From Zanthoxylum bungeanum (lineage: Eukaryota > Streptophyta > Magnoliopsida > Sapindales > Rutaceae), in NCBI GenBank assembly GCA_019454045.1, contig SKCR01029101.1:372001-436000 (forward strand): a DNA stretch of 64,000 nucleotides. The letters are read 5' to 3'. This document shows, in pieces, positions 24,592 to 35,402 of this stretch. Every line of letters begins with the position of its first letter. Positions within the stretch are counted from its first letter, which is position 1. The position numbers were made by a program, and so were the translations under genes. Below the pieces are notes generated by a model. That model saw only the letters and a list, made by a program, of their open reading frames with translations, searched no databases and was not told the origin of the DNA.

Positions 24592-25279
24592 CTCTGAGAC
24601 CGGGCAGACCTTTGATATTGTATTTGGCTATAGAATCAGAAGCACTGGGGGCAATGATGGTACAGGCAGATGAGACACGGGTAGAACATGTCGTTTACTA
24701 TATGAGTAAGAAGATGCTCCTGTATGAGGCTCGATATCAGGAGGTTGAGAAGATCTGTCTTGTAGTGGTATGGACTTCTAGAAAGTTGCGGCATTACTTC
24801 CAGTCATACAAGATCCAGGTAGTGGCAAAGGAGAATCCTCTGAAGTATCTTCATTCGGTGCCTTCACGAGTGGGAAAATTGGGCAGATGGTTGGTATTGC
24901 TGACAGAGTTTGACATTGAGTATCTCACCTCCAAAGTGATCAAAGGGCAAGCAGTAGCAGAGTTTCTGGCATTGCAACCTGTTGAGGGGGATCAGTATAA
25001 GTTTGAATTTCCAGATGAAGAGATCCAAGTGATAACAGTTCAGAGATGGAAGATGTTTTTTGACGGAGCAGTGAATTACAAGGGAGCCGGAATTGGGATC
25101 GTGATAGTGACCCCCGAGGGAGAGACTTTGCCTTTAGCCAAGAGGTTGAGATTCAGAGTGACTAATAACATGGCCGAGTATGAAGCATGTGCTTTTGGTT
25201 TGACAGCATTGATAGCCTTGAAGGCCGAGAGTGTGGAAGTCTACGGAGATTCAATGTTGGTAGTCCAGCAGATGTGAGG
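24592..25279 (+). pseudogene. pol: T2 RNase H and archaeal-type RNase H, after C1
   Basis: Resumes the T2 pol frame interrupted at 14377: LYLAIESEALGAMMVQ, YEARYQEVEKICL, then FFDGAVNYKGAGIGI and VYGDSMLVVQQM. This copy keeps the GDS motif altered in T1. A TGA follows QQM at 25275, and about 220 bp present in T1 (roughly 4270-4490) are missing, so the end of the second RNase H and the linker are gone. Confidence 0.86.
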
Positions 25280-26556
25280 AGAATGGAAGTTGAGGTCGAC
25301 GATGGTAAACCTTGTTATTATGACATTCAGAGGTATCTGGAACATAGTGAACTCCTGGAAGGGGCAGGCAGAAAAGACAGAATAGCCATCCAGAAGTTAG
25401 CTTCCCAGTATGTGAATTTGAAAGGGGAACTGTACAAGAGGCAAGCAAACGGTATTCAGTTGAAGTGTTTGAGAAAAGAAGAAGCTCAGCATGTAATGGA
25501 AGAAATACACGCCGGGGTATGTGGTCCGCACATGAACGGGTTGAATCTGTCCCGCAAGATAGTGAGACAAGGTTTTTATTGGTCAACCATGGTAACAGAT
25601 TGCGCGAAGATGGTGAAGCATTGTCATGACTGTCAAGCACATGGTAATTTGAATCACTTACCGCACACAGAATTGCACAGGTTTTCAGAGCCGTGGCCTT
25701 TCTCAGCATGGGGGATTGATATGATTGGGGAAATTCGACCGAATGCATCAAATGGGCATCGTTTCATAGTAGTGGCAGTAGATTACTTCTCGAAGTGGGT
25801 GGAAGCCGAATCATTCTGTAATGTTACAGCAAAGCAGATGGCAAAGTTTATAGCTCGGAACCTCATTTGTCGGTATGGTATGCCGCATCATGTAGTGACA
25901 GACAACGGGGTCCAGTTTCAAGAAGAGACGAAGGCAATGTTACAGAGGTATGGGATAGGCCACCACAAGTCGTCACCGTACAGGCCGCAGGCAAATGGGC
26001 AGTTGAGGCAGCCAACAAGACTATAAAGACAATTTTAGCCAAGATGACAGAAAATTGCAGAGATTGGGGTGAGAAATTACCGTATGCTTTGTGGGGGTAC
26101 AGAACATCAGTAAGAACAGCAACAGGGGCCACACCTTACTCTTTGGTCTATGGAATGGAAGCAGTATTGCCGGTAGAAGTGAAAATACGGTCTATGAGGG
26201 TATTAACAGAGGCAGAATTACCGGAACAGGATTGGGCCGCACAGAGGTTTGATCAGTTAGCAATATTGGACGAGAAGAGAACGAAGTCTTTGTATCACAT
26301 ACAGTTTTATCAGAAGAGACTAGCCCGGGCATTCAACAAGAAAGTGCGTCCTACCAAGATCAGAAAGGGTGATTTGGTACTTAAGCAGTCGAAGCCGTCG
26401 ACCACGGATCCGAGAGGGAAATTCAGACCTAACTGGGAAGGACCTTACATAGTGCAGAAGGTAATGGGAAATGGGGCAGTGAGGTTATCAGATTTGGAAG
26501 GAAACGAGTTCACCGAGCCGATCAACGTAGACAGATTGAAGCAATACTTTGCCTGA
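25280..26556 (+). pseudogene. pol: T2 integrase with one-base frameshift
   Basis: HAGVCGPHMNG and HCHDCQAHG zinc residues, WGIDMIGE and VVTDNGVQF are in one frame up to PQANG. One G is then missing near 25998 (CAAATGGGCAG where T1 has CAAATGGGGCAG), and the rest (VEAANKTIK, WEGPYIVQKV) continues in the next frame to the natural stop at 26556. The catalytic Glu therefore lies beyond the shift. Confidence 0.88.
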
Positions 26557-26749
26557 GGGGGAGAAGACCGAGCAGTCACTACGGGAATTAGCAGAAGACC
26601 TAACCCAATGGAATAAGAAAATCATTCATGCATACACGTAACATTGCATTCTCTTCGTGTTTGTTTTCGTTTTGTGTTCGCAGATTCGAAGAAAGGAGAA
26701 AGTGGCAGAAATGAGCCAAGCAGCGTCAGCGTAATTTCAGTTTTTGGGA

Positions 26750-27070
26750 TAACTCCCAAGGGGCGAGGCCCATATCAGCTTGAGGGCGAGGCCCCCGTTG
26801 TCAGTTGTAGTTCCGGGTCGAGGTACCCACTACATCATCAGTTCGAGGGCGAGGTCCCTATAGTCAGCGGTGTTGGGTCGAGGTACCCAGGGTCGAGGTG
26901 CCCCCGTTGTCAGTTGTAGTTCCGGGTCGAGGTACCCAGGGTCGAGGTACCCACTACATCATCAGTTCGAGGGCGAGGTCCCTATTGTCAGCGGTATTGG
27001 GTCGAGGTGCCCCCGTTGACGGTTGCAATTATTGGGACGCGTCCCAGGATCGAGGTCCGCTGTAGTACCA
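26750..27070 (+). repeat. T2 3'-untranslated GGGTCGAGGTACCC repeats
   Basis: Same motif as in T1 (5940-6420) but about two units instead of three. Confidence 0.8.
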
Positions 27071-27165
27071 ACTCAGCTCGAGGCAGCAGCCGAGCCAGGT
27101 AAGTGAAAATGCATTGCATAACTTTGATAGGATTGTTCAAAGTCACACACTGCACAAGTCCCAGC

Positions 27166-27179
27166 AAAGTGGGGGCGAC
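27166..27179 (+). other. T2 polypurine tract
   Basis: AAAGTGGGGGCGAC directly before TGTAGGCATCGC, identical to T1. Confidence 0.85.
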
Positions 27180-27829
27180 TGTAGGCATCGCATTTTCGCA
27201 TGTGAAACCCGATGATGAGTCTCAGTTGGAGGCACTACCTTTTTAGCTAAGGATATTGCGGGAAACGGAGGTCGGAAGGGGAAATTCAGAATAAGTACGT
27301 CATCAAGTTCCTTTCACAAGTTCACTGTCTTTGTTAGTGCTGCGTTCATTACTTCATTCGAACATCGGGCAGATTACGGACGTTCGTTTAGCGTTCTAAT
27401 TGGCGTTCGAACGGCGTCGGTGTTTCTGGTTTTGCTGCTAGCCTCGCACCCGAGCCCAATTAGCCCCCCAAAGCCCATAAAACACATCCCAATTAATAAA
27501 ACACATTTAAAACACATGGGAAATTAAATTAAATATTAAATAAAATATTTAAACCATTTACCAATTAAATAAAACATAAAATATAATCATACCAAATAAA
27601 GATAAACAAATATATTAACTTCCTAACCAAACAAAATCACATACTAAATTAAAAAGATGTCATGCCTAATTAAAATCAATCATAACAAATTAAATATTTT
27701 GCATTCCTAATCTAGCCAAATTTTGTGCCCCATCAAATCCCTTGCTTTCCTTGTCTAACACCAAATCATATCTCTCTTTAATGCCAAAATCTCTTCCTTG
27801 TGAGACAAGGTAGAACCCTAGTCCTTCTC

Positions 27830-27837
27830 TATATAAA
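27830..27837 (+). promoter_or_regulatory. TATA box of T2 3' LTR
   Basis: TATATAAAC in the same context as 7167. Confidence 0.6.
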
Positions 27838-28744
27838 CAACCCCTAACCAAGACATGCATCATCTAGCTCATACAGATAACTCACACAAAAATCACAACA
27901 CAAAGAACTTTAGCCACTCACGGCAATAGCAACAAGAAGAACATAAACAATTCCCTTCATCTCCTCCACTCCATAACCGAAAATCTCCCCCATACAGCAG
28001 CCCCCCCCATCACCCAAAATATACCTCCAAACAACAGCCCAAACACACCCCAAACAGCCCTTGAAACACGCCTGGACAGCAGCCCAAACCACTCCCAAAA
28101 CAGTCCCTAAAATCCCTTAAAACAGTAACATAAACTGCACTTATAACCCTTGAAATAACCACACCAAACTACACTAAAAAACCACGAAAAACACTCGAAA
28201 CAGTTCGTTGAAACGTCAAAACAGGTGACCTAAACAGTGAGTAGCAAAGTAGAGACCGAACAGCAGCAGAACGGAGACCGAACAGCAGCAGAACGGAGAC
28301 CGAACGGCAAGCAAAATAGCAAAACAGTGAGCTAGGACGCTAAACCAGTGAACCGAAGAAGTTGAGGAGCTGTACCATTTCCGACGTCCGTGAAACGCAA
28401 GCCCGAAAGTTGGCAAAAAGGTTAGACCTGAGGGTACTTTCCATACCCATCTTTATTTGATTTTTGTTATTTATTTTGACTGTATTTTAATTATTTGTTG
28501 AATCTTTTGTGTGTATGATGCGTGTTGTGGGTATTGGATGAATGAAAGAGTGTCGCCTCTTGCGGTATATAGGATGGAAACCCAGACATAAATTCCGTAG
28601 CCGAATCCGAATGGACGGTAGTGCGGTCTGTACTTGGGATACAACTCCACGTACCGCTTGAGTAAACGGCACCCTCTTTTGTTTTGTGTTGCTTTGGTTT
28701 ATTTATTTTTTCGTCACTTGAATTCTGCATGTTGCTTATTTATG

Positions 28745-29455
28745 CATGATCCAATCGAGCGCATGGGCTTAGTAAGTGGAATGAAAGATCCCCTACGGGG
28801 AGGGGTTATAGCCCTTTACCACGATGCTTTGCCGCGCCGGTTGATGTGTGTTCGGTTGAATGCAAGATATGTTCAATCGGGCATACTAAGTTTGATATTA
28901 TTACTTTTAATTCTATGTATGCATGATTCAATCGAGCGCATGGGCTTAGTAAGTGGAATGAAAGATCCCCTACGGGGAGGGTTTAAAGCCCTTTACCACG
29001 ATGCTTCACCGCTCCGGTTGATGTGTGTTCGGTTGAATGCAAGATACGTTCAATCGGGCATACTAAGTTTGATATTATTACTTTTAATTCTTTGCATGCA
29101 TGATTCAATCGAGCGCATGGGCTTAGTAAGTGCAATGAAATATCCCCTATGGGGAGGGGTTAAAGCCCATTACCACGATGCTTTGCCGCGCCGGTTGATG
29201 TGTGTTCGGTTGAATGCAAGATACGTTCAATCGGGCATACTAAGTCTGATATTATTGTCTTTTTAATTCTTTGTATGCGTGACTCAATCGAGCGCATGGG
29301 CTTAGTAAGTGCAATGAAAGATCCCCTATGGGGAGAGGTTAAAGCCTTTTACCACGATGCTTTGCCGCGCCAGTTGATGTGTGTTTGGTTGAATGCAAGA
29401 TACGTTTAATCGGACATACTGAGCTTGACATTGTTGACTTTATTCTTTGTGTTGC
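28745..29455 (+). repeat. Four ~178-bp tandem units in T2 3' LTR
   Basis: Units start near 28745, 28922, 29099 and 29278 (spacing 177-179 bp). An open frame of 210 codons across them is a consequence of the period being close to a multiple of three; no domain is visible. Confidence 0.9.
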
Positions 29456-29820
29456 ATGCATCAGGTCTGGTTCCGTTCGAACGCGTTCTCGAACGCTACA
29501 CAATCGCGAACCTTCTGTTTACCGTTCGAACGCGTTCTCGAATGCTACGTGAACGCACACGCACTTTCTTAGTCTCATAATGCATCAGGTCTGGTTCCGT
29601 TCGAACGCGTTCTCGAATGCTATACGAACGCGAACCTTCTGTTTACCGTTCGAACACATTCTCGAACGCTACGTGAACGCACATGCACTTTCTTAGTCTT
29701 ATCATGCATCAGGTCTGGTTCCGTTCGAACGCGTTCTCGAACGCTACACGAATGCGAACCTTCTGTTTACCGTTCAAATGCATTTTCAAACGCTACGCGA
29801 ACACGCACCGACTGAACTGA
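29455..29820 (+). repeat. GTTCGAACGCG array in T2 3' LTR
   Basis: Three ~123-bp units, counterpart of 8615-8975. Confidence 0.85.
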
Positions 29821-30487
29821 GTCCTTTTCATCAGATTTCATACATAGTTTTCCTAGTAGCTATCCCCACATGTATGAATACAATGTGTTTAATGTATTAC
29901 AATTCATATACTTATGTCATGATAACATTTGAGTATTATTTCTTGTGGTATATCGGATGGAAACCCAGACGTAAATTCCATAGCCGAATCTGAATGGACG
30001 GTAGTGCGGTCTGTACTTGGGATACAATTCCACGTACCACTTGAGAAGGTGCTCACATGTGTGCTTGTGTGGTTAGTATGTGTGCTTGTGTTTTCTTGAG
30101 TATAATATGCCAATGAAGTTGTATGTTTGTCGCTCCTTTGATGTACTTCCAAGCATGCAATCTTAGATGTGAAATATATGTTTAAGTTTTATTTTGTACA
30201 TGTGAATTTAGAAGCATGATACTCTTGGAAATAAGTGCTACTTAAGCCTGATTAAATTATTACATAAATCCTTTCATTATAAGTGGCATGAGTAAGGGAC
30301 CATTCCGAACCCAACGGTTTGAGGTCTTCCCTTGCGAGGGGTGAGTGCGGCCTTAAATCTCATTTTCCCGGTTCACACCGGGTGGCGACTCCATTATTCT
30401 CCGGTTTAGTCCCCCGTGGCTACTCCATACTCCCGACCGGGCCGCGAGCCCGGGACAGCATGCGTCGTCCAGTTCCTGTATCCCATA

Positions 30488-31424
30488 GGAAGTTACCTCC
30501 TCATGGTAAATAGTAAAAACTGTAAAAAGTAAAAAAATAAATTACTATTATTACAAAACGTAATTAAAATTAATTACAAAACTAAAAACTAAAAACTAAA
30601 AGAAACTTAGAGAGAGAAACTTCATATTTACATCAAAGAGATGAGAGAGAGTGGTACAACTGAAACTGGAATTTCGCACTCTATTTATAGGGGTCAGAAT
30701 GGGTCACACGTCGCGACGTCCTGCTCGCATCGCGACGCCAGTTATGTCGACGTGGCACACTCTGGTTCGTCGGTTGCAGATTCTGGATAAGGTGATAAGG
30801 TGACACGTGGCAAGGTGGTTGGGACTCAATTATTGTGCACGTGGCGGCTTCTGATTGGTCTGTTCAGATTCTTATCCGCCACGTGTCAGATAGGGATAAG
30901 AGAGCCAATAATTGATGCTGATGTGGCACTGACGTGGCGCTGACGTGGCGACACGTGGCAAAGTGACTTTGACTGTCGGAATGTGGCAAAGAGCCAATAA
31001 CTGATGATGTGGACGATGACATGGCTGACAGGTGGAGTGACATATGGCGACACATGGCGATGGTGACTGTCGGCACCGTAGGATGATGACACGTGGCACA
31101 GCGCATGTTAGCAGATCGGCTGTGATGGTGACACGTAGCACGACGCACGTTAGCAAAGTCAAACTTTTCTCAGATTCTGACACGTGGACCCAGTGCACAT
31201 TAGCACTGTTCGACGCACGTTAGCCGTCGCGACACGGAAAATTACCAAAATGCCCTTTTCGTCCAATTTTCACTGTTTTGGCCCAAATCACCTCCAGAGT
31301 GTCCTTAAACTTTATTTATCTACAAAATAACACAAAACACATCAAAATATTCACAAAACTCAAGAAACTATACAAAATATTAAGTTAAATGAGTGGGAAA
31401 TAGTGATAGATTTACCACTCATCA
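30488..31424 (-). repeat. A1 3' LTR, truncated by the Tat block
   Basis: Contains the LTR start (TGATGAGTGG in element sense, at 31424) through the CACGTG-rich region and TATA box (complement of 30681-30689) to GGTAACTTCC. The rest of the 2.1-kb LTR is absent here and should lie left of the window. Confidence 0.85.
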
Positions 31425-31440
31425 CACCCCCAAACCTAAC
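31425..31440 (-). other. A1 polypurine tract
   Basis: GTTAGGTTTGGGGGTG in element sense directly precedes the LTR start, identical to A2 at 42657-42672. Confidence 0.85.
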
Positions 31441-32737
31441 ATTTTGCTAGTCCTCGAGCAAAACATAAAATAAAATAACATTATAAAATTTAACTAAGCC
31501 ATTTTCGTAGGGATCACAGTTACATTTAGCATATGCAACAAGCCTTTAAACCCCTAGGTGTCCCTAGTGGACGAGTTATAGTCTCGTGAGGGTTTACATT
31601 AATGATACCCACAAACATTTTACAAAAGTAAAAAGGTAGTGAAACTAATGCACACAAAAGCAAAAAGACAAGAGAAAAAGAATAAAGAAGTTAGTGACTA
31701 ATCAGGTGAAACTTCTACTATAAGTTACTAGTTGTTTTCTTTCTTTCTAAATTACTGAATAAGTAAATTCTCCGATTATATTTATCATTCTCCATATACA
31801 TAGTCAACAAAATATTAAACAACTCATTTTTGCCCACAACAGTCATAAGTACAGTTGATAAGAGAGTAATATTTTTGTCCTAAAGTTCTATCAGATTTCA
31901 CACTTTTTTTTAGCAATAGAATAATTTTTTTCTATTTTTCTGATTTTGTTTCTCTATTTTTTTATTTATATACAATATCTTCCATCTATGTAGCGAGTGT
32001 TGGGTCGGTGACTCCCAAACAAGTTGGCTTTAGGGCACTAGGTGTTAAGACACCCCTACAGACTTAATTACTCAGACTTCAGATATATATATTTTTGTAG
32101 TATCTTTGATCTATGTAACGAGCTTTGGGCCAGTGACTCCCAAACCAGTTGGTTTTAGGGCACTAGGTGTTAAAACACCCTTACAGACTTAATAACTTAA
32201 ATCTCAGATTTTTTTTTTTACTCCATTCCTTTTTGATATGCTTCCTCCAATTAAACTAGAGAACTGAATATTACAAACTTTTCAATTTTAGCTCACGTCC
32301 GTATGTTTCTATGTATGTTGATAATATCTGCTAACTGAACATATGAAGATCCATTTTAGTCCGTATTATGGAGAATTCACAAATTAAATAATTCAAAAGG
32401 AAATAAACTAAAATTAACTTGTTCCGAAATAGGTTTGAGATACGTATCAGAAGTGGGAACTCCTTACTCATCTATCTCTCACCAATTTCACCCTTTTTAG
32501 TCAAAATAAAAACACAAAAACACAAATTGTTTTTGTAATTTTTGAAAAATTTTCAATTTTTTTGTATTATTCGAAAAATTTTGGATTAAAAATAACACAC
32601 AAACTAAAAAAAAAAAACAAGGTACTGATCAACTAATTCCCTCCCCCAAACCTAAATGAGACATTGTCCCCAATGTCTTAAACAGTAAAAGGAGAGTTAA
32701 GAAGGTCGTACCTGGTTAGCTGAAAATCTATAGGAAA
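31441..32737 (-). other. A1 noncoding stretch between LOG-like gene and polypurine tract
   Basis: AT-rich, with no supported gene. It includes a duplicated ~115-bp segment (31985-32215) containing GGTGACTCCCAAACAAGTTG and ACTAGGTGTTAAGACACC. A2 has the same stretch at 41315-42656. Confidence 0.7.
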
Positions 32738-33386
32738 TTAAAGGTTAAGATCCAGATTAATCCTACGCCTCTTACCACGATCGTCCTCGGACCAATTTAT
32801 CTTTGAAAGAATAGGGTCAACTCGTGGTTCATAGGCTATGAGTTGGTCTATTAGATCCGGAGCAGTTCTGGCAGTAAAGAAAGTTCTTTCAAAGGTTTTT
32901 ACACGAACCCATTTCTCCTGGCATCATCAAGAAACACACAAAGAAAATCATAAAATCCATCAACGTTAAACAGCCCAATTGGTTTCTGGTGTATGTTCAG
33001 GTTCGCCCAAGATAGCACAATAAAAATTTCCTCCAGACCCAAGCCACCTGGCAAAGCAATAAAAGCATCAGCACGGTTAATCATTTCTACCAGTCGTTCA
33101 GACATACCTGGCACGATCAGTTCCTCTCCGTTTGATGGTTAAATAAGATTTGCCTCTGCCAAGGGTTTTGGGATGATTCCCAAAATGTGACTGCCTCCTT
33201 CTTGTACGGCCTTTGAAATGATCCCATAAGTCCAAGATTGCCTCCGCCATATACTAAGTGCATATTCCTTGCAGCTAAAACTCGACCCAATTCTTGTGCT
33301 GCTTCTACGTATTGTGGTTTAGTACCAACACTACTACCGCAAAACACACAGATGTTTTCAACTCGTCTTCTTGAAGTGGCTTCCAT
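32738..33386 (-). pseudogene. LOG: LOG-family gene copy in A1, broken
   Basis: Starts [19 protein letters not shown] at 33386, continuing [21 protein letters not shown]. Aligned with the A2 copy it has a one-base deletion near 33223, TAA replacing GGA near 33143, and loss of a codon in the signature motif (PGGLGLEE where A2 has PGGLGTLDE). It also has TAA replacing TCA at 32899 and extra bases near 32885. The 3' end keeps the natural tail SKINWSEDDRGKRRRINLDL and NL before TAA at 32738. LOG enzymes release active cytokinin from its ribotide; this copy cannot. No introns are present. Confidence 0.88.
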
Positions 33387-33638
33387 GTTTTACTATGGAT
33401 ATCTTCAAAAGTGCAATGATGAGTTGAATTTATAACACCTGAAAAGGGTGAGTAAAATAATAGCACTAGTATCTTCCAAATGACGATTAGTAGCACAGTA
33501 GTAAAATAATATCGTGATAGTCAAAAAGGTCTAGATCTTGTCGGAGAAAATAAAAGAAAACAACAAAAAAAATCACAATTATTAAGAAAAGACAAAGAGA
33601 TATAATATTTACAAGAAAAGTAACGGCTTGATTGACGT

Positions 33639-34187
33639 CTATGCGTCAGGGACAAGCTTCCCATCCAATTTTCTTATAAATTGGCAAACATGGTCTTTTT
33701 GAGTCAGATTCCCGAGACTTAACAGTTGTCTTTCCTTTTGGAATTGTGCATATAATATGCGAATTTCATGAAACACACATCCACTGGGTTGCGTCTCAAG
33801 AGTTTTAGATATGTCATCCAAAGACTCCTTACTCAAGCCATCCCTAATGAAGTTAATCTTATCTTCGCGGTTATCGAACACTATTCCTAAAGAATGACAA
33901 CGAGTATTACAAAACATGCGAGCAAATTTATAACAAACACACATTATTTTGGCTCTTCTCTTTTTAGCATATGTGCTCTTTCCTAAACTAGGCAGATGTG
34001 AAATAAAAGAGTCAGAAGACTCACCTGCCAATCGAACCCGTGCTTCAATTAACCAACGAATGTCAGTAGGAATACCTTTGATCATCAGTAATCTCATCCG
34101 TTCCAAGCGAGCTTTGTAGACTTTCATCAGAGATTTTTGAGGGAGGGATGGAAATTGCTTGCGAAGATTTGCGAGAGCTTCTTCCAT
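33639..34187 (-). CDS. Unrecognised post-integrase frame in A1 (ORFx)
   Basis: An open frame of 182 codons starting MEEALANLRKQFPSLPQKSL at 34187. I do not recognise the family. It is basic (KKRRAK), with a Cys cluster that in A2 reads CYKCARWNCNTRC but here has one Cys changed to Phe (CYKFARMFCNTRC). Other motifs are REDKINFIRDGLSKE and CQFIRKLDGKLVPDA. No signal peptide or membrane segment is apparent. It sits where Athila elements carry their extra envelope-like frame, but I see no membrane segments to support that reading. A pyrimidine-rich TTTAATTTTTGTAG precedes the ATG in element sense. Confidence 0.6.
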   Translation of the reverse strand: MEEALANLRKQFPSLPQKSLMKVYKARLERMRLLMIKGIPTDIRWLIEARVRLAGESSDSFISHLPSLGKSTYAKKRRAKIMCVCYKFARMFCNTRCHSLGIVFDNREDKINFIRDGLSKESLDDISKTLETQPSGCVFHEIRILYAQFQKERQLLSLGNLTQKDHVCQFIRKLDGKLVPDA

Positions 34188-34379
34188 CTTGAAATGACTA
34201 AACCTACAAAAATTAAACACACAAAAATAAAACACACCATATCACAATATATACACAAATTGCATGGGTTGCCTCCCTGCGAGTGTTAAGTTTAAAGTCG
34301 TCAGCTAGACGTGACTTCTCGAACGTTAAGCTGGATCTGAAAGTGTAACACTTTCTTTTTGTCGCTCAAATGATTCTCC

Positions 34380-34685
34380 CTAGTAGTGCTTGACACGCTT
34401 GTTTTTAACCTTGAAAGTTTTGTTGGAGTCAGGATCATGTATCTCAACGACTCTATTTGGTAAACCTTTGGTGATCACAAATGGACCTGACCACCGTGAT
34501 TTTGCCTTCCATGGGAAAAATTTCACCCTTGATTTGTTTAATAGTACCTTCTGCCCTGGTTCCAATTGTATGCGCACTAACTTCTCATCATGTCTTTTCT
34601 TGCCCTTTTCTTTGTACAATTTGGCATCCTCAAAAGGCTGATTGTGAAATTCCTCCAATTCGTTGAGCTGGTGGATCTTTTTCTC
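34380..34685 (-). pseudogene. pol: A1 integrase C-terminal fragment
   Basis: LNELEEF appears shifted out of frame, then EDAKLYKEKGKKRHDEKL and SRWSGPFVITKGLP, ending at KNKRVKHY. This is the C-terminal domain of an Athila integrase only. It is joined directly to the end of the protease region at about 34685, so the RT, both integrase catalytic motifs and the zinc domain are missing. Downstream in element sense is GGGAGGCAACCCATG, a sequence commonly seen after integrase in Athila elements. Confidence 0.85.
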
Positions 34686-35402
34686 TTATGTTGCTTGTAA
34701 TGCAAGAATTGGCTTTTTCAGTGCAAAAGATGCTTTATCTTCAGGCTCCACAGACGATTGACATGTTTTAAGTTTGTCAATAGAACTTTGCATTGCATTG
34801 CAGTTCTGAATGGTACTGTGTATCACATCAAGTTTGAAACATTCCTCCTTCTTTTCATCATCTGTGAAATTCATGGCCTTGAAAACATTGAATGTTACTT
34901 CTTGGTCTTGTACCCTCATGGTTAATTCTCATTTTTGTACATTAATAATGGTTCGACCTGTAGCCAAGAATGGTCTCCCGAGGATGATTGGCACGTCTGC
35001 GTCTTCCTCCATATCGAGGACAATAAAATCTGCTGGGAAAATGAATTTGTCAACCTTGACCAAAACATCCTCAACTACGCCTTTTGGAAATACGAGAGTT
35101 CTATTAGCAAGTTGTAGAGAGACTGAGGTGGGCATTGTTTCTCCAATCTGTAATTTCCTGAAAATAGAAAAAGGCATCAAGTTAACACTCGCACCTAAAT
35201 CACACAGAGCCTTACCGAAGTCATGTTCTCTTATGGTGCAAGGAACAGTGAAACTGCCAGGACCTTTCAACTTTGGGGGAAGTTTCCTCTGAATGATAGC
35301 GCTGCATTCTTCTGATAATGCTACTGTCTCGTAATCTCCCAATCTCCGCTTTCGTGAAAGAATGTCTTTCATGAATTTGGCATAGCTGGGCATTTGTTCC
35401 AA
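34686..35402 (-). pseudogene. pol: A1 aspartic protease region
   Basis: Reads PSYAKFMKDILSRKRRLGDY, EECSAIIQRKLPPKLKGPGS, the active-site-like ALCDLGASVNLMPFS, and VPIILGRPFLATGRTI, all typical of Athila. A stop at 34929 precedes VQDQEVTFNVFKAMNF, which reads on to 34686. The active-site triplet is DLG here rather than DSG/DTG, as is usual in Athila. Confidence 0.88.

Larger units (their letters stand above)
6520..30487 (+). mobile_element. Tat-lineage retrotransposon T2, interrupted by copia C1
   Basis: 5' LTR 6520-9647, primer site 9651, leader to 10885, gag-pol 10886-14377 and 24592-26556, polypurine tract 27166, and 3' LTR 27180-30487. C1 (10,209 bp) splits the RT/RNase H region with a GAAAC duplication. 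Coding sequence is close to T1 throughout but has in-frame stops, at least two frameshifts and a deletion of roughly 220 bp. The element ends flush against Athila LTR sequence at 30488. Confidence 0.88.
27180..30487 (+). repeat. T2 3' LTR
   Basis: 3,308 bp, longer than 6520-9647 mainly because it has four rather than three ~178-bp units. Ends TATCCCATA, one CpG-type change from TGTCCCACA. The next bases, GGAAGTTACCTCC, are Athila LTR. Confidence 0.92.

Noticed and set aside
28634..29266. 210-codon frame across the Tat LTR tandem units
   Set aside because: The repeat period is near a multiple of three, which keeps a frame open by chance. The shorter three-unit LTR does not keep it, and no domain is visible.
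30864..31198. Overlapping small frames over the CACGTG region of the A1 3' LTR (similar in the other Athila LTRs)
   Set aside because: They arise from repeated CCACGTGTC-type sequence read in several frames; the segment is promoter-like, not coding.
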